Positions 56,307 through 64,000 of a stretch of DNA of 64,000 bases are shown piece by piece (position 1 is the stretch's first letter; each line of letters opens with the position of its first letter). Below the pieces are notes generated by a model, which saw only the letters and a program-made list of their open reading frames with translations, did not search any database and was not told where the DNA came from. The position numbers and the translations under genes are program-made. Where the stretch lies: the NCBI RefSeq assembly GCF_910592395.1, contig NC_088321.1, positions 13,950,001 through 14,014,000 on the forward strand. The letters run 5' to 3'. This DNA is from Lineus longissimus (taxonomy: Eukaryota; Nemertea; Pilidiophora; Heteronemertea; Lineidae).

Positions 56307-57573
56307 ATGCGCATTTTTTTAACTGTTTCGAGATTTATCTTCATTCTGCAGATCTCAGAAAAACCACACCTGCCGGCCATATTGTTATTGTCGGCATATT
56401 TTTCTGTTTCACCTCATCCCTTGGTCACGTCGGACTTAAAGGTCTTCCCTAAATGACTACATGCCTAATTCCAGCTCAAAATCTCGACCAATCAGAGTGC
56501 AGACACTACTATAATATAATTGGATGCGTTAGTCTCGTGGTATTGATGAAACTAATAATCTGACATTTATAGCTCGTATCCGATAACGTCTTAACCATTA
56601 TTTGATAAATATTTACTGTAATGAAGATTTCTGAATTAAATAACGCTTAGATTGATTCTATACTGAAATATATATTTAGCACTTCAATGAACAAGGCTGT
56701 TATTCGAAAATTAAAAAAAACAGAAAACAAATTAACCAAGTACACACTTAGAAAGAAAGGGGTTTGAACTTCTGAAAAACCATTAAGGAGCGTAAAGTTG
56801 TAAGGACGTGATATTTATTTGTACATTTAAGAACATTGTGATGCACTAGTCTTTGTAATGTATCCCTGCACTAACTGTACCTTAAGTGTACGAATAAACA
56901 TATATTCAATATAGGTTTTTTTCGACCAACACAAATATGCACCCCATAGATTTTTTTTGGTAAAATAAAAACCCAATCATTGTAAAAAACCTCTACGAGG
57001 TGCATTTTTCGGTTGACCGAAAAACGATACTTTTTCATAAGCTGAAAAAAACATTTATTTATGAGAGTGAGACATGTAAATGTGGACCAGTGATGTATTT
57101 TTTGTCCTCACTGATATCTTTCCAAATACTCCATGAAACTTCACATCTACGTTCCACTAGCCAGCAGAGTTCCAGACACTAGATCCTCTTCATTGCGATT
57201 ATACGTTTTCTGCATCTTAACCTTGCCTTATCCGATTTTAGTCTGTTGAAATGGAAAACTGCCCTTGACATATCCAAACCCTGTCTCTTTTTCTTTTGTT
57301 CCAGGATGTGCGTTTTTGACATATTGTCTCCGTGATTCAGCAATAAAGGCTCAACAAGCATTACATGAACAGAAGACACTGCCTGGGGTGAGTGAACATT
57401 TTTTTATTTGATCAAATTTTCAAACATGTGACCATGCATCTAGTACAAACCCAGTCACATTTCGCCTTTCAAGTGTTTCTCTTTTAAATTCTCAGGTTAA
57501 CTCATTTCTTTGTCTAAAATTAGTCGAGGCGATGCCACACTATCAAAGTGCTGTCAAACATATGCCAAAGTAA

Positions 57574-57725
57574 GGAGCCTCATGGCATAGTGGTTTACAC
57601 TGCTGGCCACCACGCAATAGGGCCCGGGTTCGATCCCGGGGAGAACCCAGGATCGTATGTCTGGATGAACCGTCGAGGTTTTTGCCTTCTTGGCACAACA
57701 GTTCATCACTTAAGAGTCCATACAT
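57574..57725 (+). mobile_element. tRNA-derived SINE
   Basis: The A box TGGCATAGTGG (57583-57593) and B box GGTTCGATCCC (57627-57637) are at tRNA spacing. The T stem CCGGG/CCGGG is perfect, and the anticodon region GGCCACCACGC resembles tRNA-Gly. The acceptor stem does not pair. A tRNA-unrelated body follows (GTATGTCTGGATGAACCGTC..CACAACAGTTCATCAC), so this is a SINE rather than a working tRNA gene. Confidence 0.7.
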
Positions 57726-58250
57726 TTGCATAATGGCGTTTTCTTTTTAGTAATTTGATTCTAAGATTTGTGTCACTTTCGCATCCTCAAAACACTTACA
57801 GCGGACCTCTTTTAGCGGACACCTCCCTATTAAGGACATGCTCTCAATCAAGGGCACTACTTTTGATCGCAAATTGGTTGTTTCCATTCAATTTTACCTC
57901 GGTAATCAGGACACCTCTCTATAACCTGCACAATGACAGCACTTGTTCGTCCCAAGGGAGTCCTTATAAAATAGAGAAATTCTACTGCACTACAAATGGA
58001 AGCATCTCTAGTCGGTTTTTATCGAACTTGGTCTTGGAGATGGCGGCCCTCTTTACACATCTCCTTCCATCTCTTGGCAGTCCGTACATTTGCATGTTAG
58101 CGGTTTCAGTCAATGGTAATTAAATTCCCCATAGATCTTCGCCTCAACATGCCAATGTAGTGACATCTTCAAACACACATCGAGTGGTTTTCCTGGAGAA
58201 AATCTGATTTGCGTCTTTGAGGAGACTGCATGTATTGGTCGGTTCACCTC

Positions 58251-58465
58251 AGGACTACTGTGCCAGCGGGCCCAAGGTCTCACTCCGGGACTGACCCTGA
58301 TCTAATTCTCGGGATGTTGGGGGAAGTGGTGGAAGGTAGCTCTTGCCTTTTTTCATCTCTGGACAACTATGCCAGCGGGCCAAAAGTCTTATCATGTGAC
58401 TGACCCAGATCTGAATGTCACCGTGTGAGGGATAGTCAGTGAGGAAAAGTAGCTCTGGGCTTTGA
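58251..58465. repeat. Tandem duplication, ~110-bp unit, two diverged copies
   Basis: GGAC.ACT.TGCCAGCGGGCC, AAGTCT or AGGTCT, and ACTGACCC.GATCT recur in order at 58251 and 58361, followed in both by GGTAGCTCT or AGTAGCTCT. Similarity about 75%. Confidence 0.75.
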
Positions 58466-58589
58466 CACACGCTAACAATTTCTGCATGCAGGGTCGGGAT
58501 TAGACCTGTTGGGGTAAAATCCCTGAAATATCATACTCGAGAACGATAGATTGCCCCAAAGAGTTGGCAACAATCCAAACCTATTGACA

Positions 58590-59302
58590 TAAGCATTCAT
58601 TGGATAGCTCTTTCTAATGGTACTGTTAATTGACATATCCATTCTTTAGAGAGCTCTTGAACATTGATATGACCATTTATTTGAAAGCTCTTGATGAGCT
58701 CTTTCTAATGGTACCATTCATGTCATGGTCAATGAATTTTGAGAAAAAATATAGGTGTTTCAAAATTATCACATAGGCCTACTACTTCTTGAAGGGTTAA
58801 AGCCTACATGATGGGTGCCTGTACAAACACTCGCAATGCTACAACAATCTTATTACTCCATATTGAGATTTTGGGGTCAAGGGATCCGCGCCGATCAATG
58901 TTGGTTGTTACGCGTTGGTGACGGGCGGCGTCGATATCATGAGGTGTAATGCACGGATATGAGATTATGCCGCTTTGGACATTTTGGAGCATAAGTTGTT
59001 GAGTGTTTGGGGGAGAATGGTCGTGGCGCTTTTCATGGATGCACTCCCAAGGACTTGGAGCATTCTTGTACCAAAAACTGTGTTATAAGGGAAGTTTTTT
59101 GTACAGTAACGGATGGGATGGCCTGTGCAGGGCCACCGTCTTCCTAACAAGATGTCAAGTAAGACCAAAGGGAATGCATGTTAGTGGTAAATGAAGGCAT
59201 TCTTCACACTCTCTGAAGGGCTACCATGAGTGATGGTTCCGTCAGCCAACTCTCACATCCAGTGTTTATGCCAATAACTGTATATTCTAGCTTACTAAAC
59301 TT
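58590..59302. other. Intronic stretch with a small internal repeat
   Basis: GAGCTCTTTCTAATGGTAC or TAGCTCTTTCTAATGGTAC occurs at about 58605 and 58697. Nothing else was recognised. Confidence 0.4.
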
Positions 59303-59497
59303 AAGGGTTGGCAGTAGGCAACACCATTTTCACTAGAACTTAACGTCCTTAGACAATTAGAATTCCTTCAAAATGAAATAAATGAGGGCTGTTCTGTGTA
59401 AAACGAAGATCATACTCATTCACTTCATTTTGAAGGAATTCTAATTGCTTTAGGATTTCAAGTTCTGCTCAAAATCCTGGTGCCTATGGTCAACCTT
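59303..59497. mobile_element. Palindromic MITE, family M1, copy 4
   Basis: Starts TTAAGGGTTGGCAGTAGGCA and ends GGTGCCTATGGTCAACCTTT. ATTCCTTCAAAATGAAAT and its inverse ATTTTGAAGGAATTCTAATT define the two arms. TTAA precedes the left end as in copy 1. Confidence 0.8.
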
Positions 59498-60233
59498 TTT
59501 ACGTGTAGTAAAACAGGAAGGTATGAGATCAAAAACGAAGGGACGCATTTTATCACCTGTACCCTGAGTGCATTGATCCGGTAGACAACCCCCCCCCCCC
59601 AAAACCAAAATTTCAACACGAAAGGTTCATTCAAATTCTTCCAAAGTCACGGACGGTGAACCAAGGACAGTTTTTTACAATTATATCAGAAAGTGATCAG
59701 AACCCTTCTCTACATTCAAGTGTATATTTTGTACAACCCCTGCCTACTCGATCGGACACCAATTATTCCATGTTCACACACAAGTTAAAAATGGACTCAG
59801 TGAGAGAACTTTGAAAGTACACGATCAATTGAGGGACATATCAAATTATCCCTGTCCATGAATGATGGTACAGTTAGCTCGGCCTGACACCAATTGCTCA
59901 ACGATACTTCATGGTGGCTAAAATACGCCGTGGTTTACTGCACTCGATTAGAAATTGAACGTAGTGAGATTTGAAAGTCCCATCGGACACATCAATCACT
60001 GTCAAGACCCATAATTGCATCATTCCTTGATATACTCAATAATGCGTTAGGAGTTCATAAGACTTTGTGTTAAATGTGTGATAATTGACAGGTTATTTCA
60101 ATCATGGACCCAGATGATCGTAAATCTTTGCAAAGTCTGATATTGGCTCCTATGATTTAACCCTTTGGTTTGAAGCCGGTATATGACTCCTCGCTGTATT
60201 TTCAATGTGCACGGTGAGATGTCCTTGAGTTAA

Positions 60234-60338
60234 AACCTTGGAGGCTGTTCACTGGAAAACAAAGAACAGACTCCAACCTTGGAATTGGCATTCACTTCGT
60301 TTTGAAAGAGTTCTAATTGCTCGTGGTCTTAGATCGTT
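60234..60338. mobile_element. Palindromic MITE, family M1, copy 5 (partial)
   Basis: Contains ACCTTGGAGGCTGTTC, CAAAGAACAGACTCCAACCT, TGGAATTGGCATTCACTTCG and TTTTGAAAGAGTTCTAATTG in the order of the family centre and right arm. Both outer tips are degraded. Confidence 0.65.
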
Positions 60339-60379
60339 GGAAATAGAGTTTCATCACAAAACGAGATGTACAATTTTCA

Positions 60380-60640
60380 ATTTAATTTAATATTAATTTA
60401 ACATGAGTTTATTGAGCACCAATTATACAAGAGTACAGAACATAAACAATAAAAATACAAACAAACGAAGGAACACAATGATGGCACTCAATAGGAACAC
60501 GCAGAGGGATCATAGACCCATAATAGGGGGTCCTCTAAAAATTGATACATATAATGATAAAAATCAATCAATATTGGACTAAAAAAAAAAAAAAACAGGC
60601 ACAGAGAAATTTAAAATCTACAGTTAGCATATCTGCAACG
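60380..60640. mobile_element. Possible 5'-truncated LINE 3' end
   Basis: TTTAATTTAATATTAATTTA followed by GTTTATTGAGCACC recalls the 3' tail side of the LINE at 22065 (AAATTAGTTTATTAATC), suggesting a minus-strand insertion with an A/T tail on the left. A 14-nt poly(A) run near 60581 leaves the opposite orientation possible. No coding remnant. Confidence 0.35.
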
Positions 60641-60660
60641 CCCAACCCATGTGCACGCAT

Positions 60661-60780
60661 TGGGCGATATGAATAAAGACTAGCAAATGCTTTCACTTCC
60701 ATTTTGTACAGAAAGGCCTAGTGTAAATGTACATGGAGTTTTAGATAAAAGCATTTGCTAGTCTTTATTCATATCACCCA
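60661..60780. repeat. Inverted repeat, 32-bp arms with one mismatch, 56-nt loop
   Basis: 60661-60692 pairs with 60749-60780 (core ATGAATAAAGACTAGCAAAT). It could be a short MITE or hairpin-forming repeat. The loop is AT-rich. Confidence 0.85.
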
Positions 60781-61403
60781 TTGTCCGGGTCAAGAAAGAT
60801 GGCGTCATCGTTTGGAATTCATTTAAAAATGTTCGTCATCATATAAGTTTTACTGTTGGCATAATGCCCTGAAAGTTAAAGGATGGATCATACATCATAT
60901 TGAAAATATTGGATAAAGCGTACATCACCCTCTTCATATGTGACGTATTGAATCTAAGGCCTACAGTGTATAGCGCTATATATGGCTGTTGCTGTAGAAA
61001 TAGGAGGTGGATCCATATTCTCAAATAGAGTTCTGCATAATTTATAACCGAGCCCTCGGGCCCAGCGGGATCCTTTGTTAGCTAAGCCTAAGCTTCGTTA
61101 CCATGACAACCTTTCATCCCAGCGGCAATTATACTAAGCCTATACAGAAGATCAAAATGAGTTTGCGCCACCATGGTGACGCACTTGTTTCAACAATGGC
61201 ATGATGTTGCTGGTAGGGCCTAAATATCGGAAACAATAGCGGGTTGGGTATATCATGACAAAAGAGGCTGTGGTGCATTGTGATAGCCCAAGGATATGGT
61301 TTGCGAACGGCGGTAGCTATGACTGATGACGAAAATGTTAACCCTTTCAACATGTTCAACTTGAGCAGATCCTTGAATTAAACTTTGGTGGTGATTCAGA
61401 TTG

Positions 61404-62488
61404 AAGGGATACACCATAATTACTTGTGGTCCGGGAAAATAGAAATGCAGTCATACAAAATGTTATAGTGCAGTTATTATGCATACAAAGTTGCTGAAAC
61501 TTGATATCTACATTATGTGTATATCTGTCAGCACAAAGACGATGCAGACATTTATATTTTGTACATACTTTGGCCAATTTGAAACTTTCAAATTAAATTA
61601 CAATTTCTTAACGAACAGCGCAGGCCTTTATGGCTGGGAAAAGCTGTCAGTATTTCACTTCAAGTGGCCCATTCTCCGTTATATGCTTGTCACATTCCGG
61701 CAAATTAAGTAGTTTTAGATATTTTAGAAAGAGTGTAACATTATGTTAAAATGGCTTATTTTCTGTTCGAACTCACCAAAAATAAGAAGGCATTTTTTCT
61801 CGTGAAATGACGTATGTTCTGAAGAAATGGTCGGTGATGTCTCTGAAACACCTTTGCTGATATTTGACAATAGGACAAATAACGTCTCTGAGATGATCTC
61901 ATTGTCCTCAGGACAGATGCGCGTTTTAGATATTGTGGCAAAGGGCCTTTGTTTCCAAAGCAACTAACCTCTGATATTTGTCTAGATGAAGAAAAGCCTA
62001 GGTATCCATGGAAACTGGATGTCAGGTGATGTGAACTGCTCTGGCAAAAGTAGCCGCTTGTGGCAATAATGGAGAAACGGGCGAAAAAGTCAGAACGTTC
62101 TGGAGAAAAAGGCACCAAGTCAACCTCCCTTTTCAGACTCTTGGTAGTTATGGTTCCAAAACTTAGATAAAGAGACGCTTTGCCCTCACTTTATAGACTT
62201 AAATGGGTCTAAATCAAAGGATTTTTTTCAAAACTTTGATATCTAATGGTCACTTTTAAAGATCGCTGGCTTAACCCCTGCCAACAACTTAGTTACTGAA
62301 CTTGAAAATTTCCAATTGCCTGAATACATGTCACATACAAATTTCAGCATTGCTGTTGTGTAGACAAATAAAAATACTATAATGCCAGGTTTCAGCAAAT
62401 AAGTATGCATAATAACTTCACTACGGCATTGTGTCTAACTGCATTTTGTTTTCCTGGACCACCAGTAATTACAAACAGTGTACCCCTT
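61404..62488. mobile_element. ~1.1-kb element with long inverted ends, family T2 (copy B)
   Basis: The left end 61404-61600 (AAGGGATACACC..ATTACTTGTGGTCCGGGAAAA..GCAGTTATTATGCATAC) is matched inverted at 62310-62488. The right edge abuts TTTAAA, containing TTAA; the left edge reads TTGA. The interior (61640-62300) encodes no recognisable transposase. The ends match copy A at 43284-46802, but the interiors differ, as in non-autonomous families. Confidence 0.7.
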
Positions 62489-64000
62489 TAAAGGACAGCG
62501 TTTATGATTTTCTTCTCTGTGTGATTTAAAAGTGTTAGTACCCTATCACGTATTCATAGCTACAATAATGATCATATGCACGCACACTCGCCGTGTCAAA
62601 AGGTGTTTGTTATCACAGAGTACCAGTCATCACGCACACGTTTATATAGAAATGATGTGACTGGGAATGGCTGTTTCCTATATATACTCTAGTTTCACCG
62701 ATATAAGAATGGTTTATCCATCACTGTAACGAAAGAAAGACCAAGCGAAAACATAACGATATTACCTTTGAAAAACTTAGTGTAGCCAACCAAGTTGATT
62801 TCTTTGATTTTAATGTTGCTGAACAAGCGATTTTGCCTGCAGATACTGCAGGATGTCTTATCGTTCGCAATGATTAACTTCTCAAGTCTCTACAATGAAG
62901 AAGCGCTTGTCAGACATGTTGAAACTGTTGAGACTGTCGGTATCAATTGCCCTGCGCACCAGTTTCTGATTATCTTATAAATTTCAATTTCCAAAATCCT
63001 GTGTAAACAAGTCGGTAAACCAAGAAATTAAAAAATAACATGTGGCCTTTCGAGGACAGGCGAAGGCCAATGCAAATGAGGCAAAAAATTGTCACTGGGA
63101 TGAGCTTTTGTTCTTTGTAAGCGTGTTTACAAGGCCATTTCCAATGATTATTACAATTGTCATTGTTTGCCTATTTTAGTTGCCTCGTCGAATCAAGAGA
63201 ATGCACGGAATACGATGTAACAAAGGAGGGGCAAACATTTGGTACCTAACAATACAAGGTTGAAGTTTATATGCAGCGTTTTTAAAACCAAAACTGCATT
63301 AAAATGTACTGGCTGACTGTCAAAGCAAGTGCGGGTCCCACTCAGATAGTCACACTAATGTGTCATCCAGGCTGGGTTCATCACATCTAAAATGTTCACT
63401 TGATTGGCGTGTGCAGAGGTGCGTGCGGAATGTCTAACACTGATAGTGGACTAATCTGATGCAAGAGTAATATAGGGTAGATCAGTATGGCACCTTCAAA
63501 AACATCATTTGGAATGGTCCTTTACGTAAAATGTGGTGAAAATAAAGAAGCTTGGAAGTGAACAGGGTCGTTTTCAGCTTTTTAGTCGGGGGGGGGGGGG
63601 GGTGCAGCATTGAACACCAAATTTGCGTGAAAAACAGGTTTTTGGACATCTCTTAGGAGGCCCCCTCGCCCCCCCCCCTTCCATCTAATTACGGCCCAGA
63701 TGCCCAAAATGTCTTTTGCCCGAGTACTCCACACTCGTGAAATCTTTCTCCCTGCATCCACTACACGTCTCTCACCACTATACCTCCACCAGCCTCACAA
63801 ACGTTCCCTCGACTTTCCCTTTTGTACTGTTTCCACCCGTTGCCATGGTGATAGCTACTGAGCCCAGCGATGCCACGTGAGAAGGACAGAGAGGTTTCCC
63901 CCTCGGGGTGGTGGAGACTTGATGTTGGATGAGGAACATCAAAAGTAACACTTAACGGACAGCCGTTTGTCTGAGATATGACTATGTCACCAATACTGTA
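62489..64000. other. Intronic stretch with no recognised gene
   Basis: Nothing was recognised apart from a 15-nt poly(G) tract at 63588-63602 facing a 10-nt poly(C) at 63669-63678, about 66 bp apart, so the segment between could form a hairpin loop as at 9510-9611. Confidence 0.4.

Larger units (their letters stand above)
39688..64000 (+). other. Intron 1 of the CELF gene (3' end outside window)
   Basis: No RRM-coding exon and no independent gene was found on either strand in these 24.3 kb. Content is repeats and transposon debris listed separately; stretches between them (47.9-49.1, 54.7-56.0, 62.5-64.0 kb) show nothing recognisable. A very long first intron is usual for CELF genes. It could contain regulatory elements or an undetected nested gene. 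Confidence 0.6.

Noticed and set aside
57576-57648. Functional tRNA gene
   Set aside because: A and B boxes and the T stem are good, but the acceptor stem does not pair and a SINE body continues past the end.

Overview
The window is metazoan nuclear DNA, most likely from a marine invertebrate (echinoderm, hemichordate, cephalochordate or lophotrochozoan; the sequence does not decide which). The evidence is GT-AG split genes, a CELF-family RNA-binding protein exon, a formylglycine-type sulfatase, a G2E3-like HECT ligase, tRNA-derived SINEs, a CR1/L2-like LINE, a pogo-type transposase and many foldback elements. The sequence is AT-rich, with scattered TAGGCCTA/CCTAGG-type words and an unusual number of poly(C)/poly(G) tracts. 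No prokaryotic features, CRISPR array or rRNA were seen.

Layout. Positions 1-4796 (minus) hold ten phase-consistent exons of a HECT-type E3 ubiquitin ligase with a UBZ4-like zinc finger; its last exon runs off the left edge. Positions 4.8-9.7 kb are intergenic, with an 82-bp tandem repeat, twin palindromes and a 430-bp terminal-inverted-repeat element built on a 103-bp tandem repeat. Positions 9756-10855 (plus) encode a small secreted precursor with ten cysteines in its C-terminal half. Positions 13.4-20.2 kb are a transposon graveyard: a palindromic MITE, a pogo-like transposase with one nonsense codon and a changed catalytic residue, a perfect 26-bp-arm palindrome, and a TTAA-adjacent repeat family. 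Positions 20.6-30.15 kb form an inverted duplication that encloses a nearly full-length LINE (about 22065-29340, minus). The LINE's ORF1 joins an RNase H1 domain, a PHD finger, a coiled coil and an SGNH esterase. Positions 30689-32452 (plus) are a single-exon arylsulfatase with an N-terminal membrane anchor. Positions 34097-34332 (minus) are the first coding exon of a second secreted cysteine-rich protein. Positions 39417-39687 (plus) are the first coding exon of a CELF-type splicing regulator. From there to 64000 I read the DNA as its first intron, more than 24 kb long and filled with minisatellites, tandem repeats, SINEs, foldback elements and transposon remnants.

The cellular genes are unrelated: ubiquitin ligation, secreted peptides, sulfate-ester hydrolysis and RNA processing. 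They do not form a pathway. The most unusual object is the LINE, because RNase H in known LINEs normally sits at the end of ORF2, not at the start of ORF1. All calls come from reading the sequence by eye; no similarity search was run.
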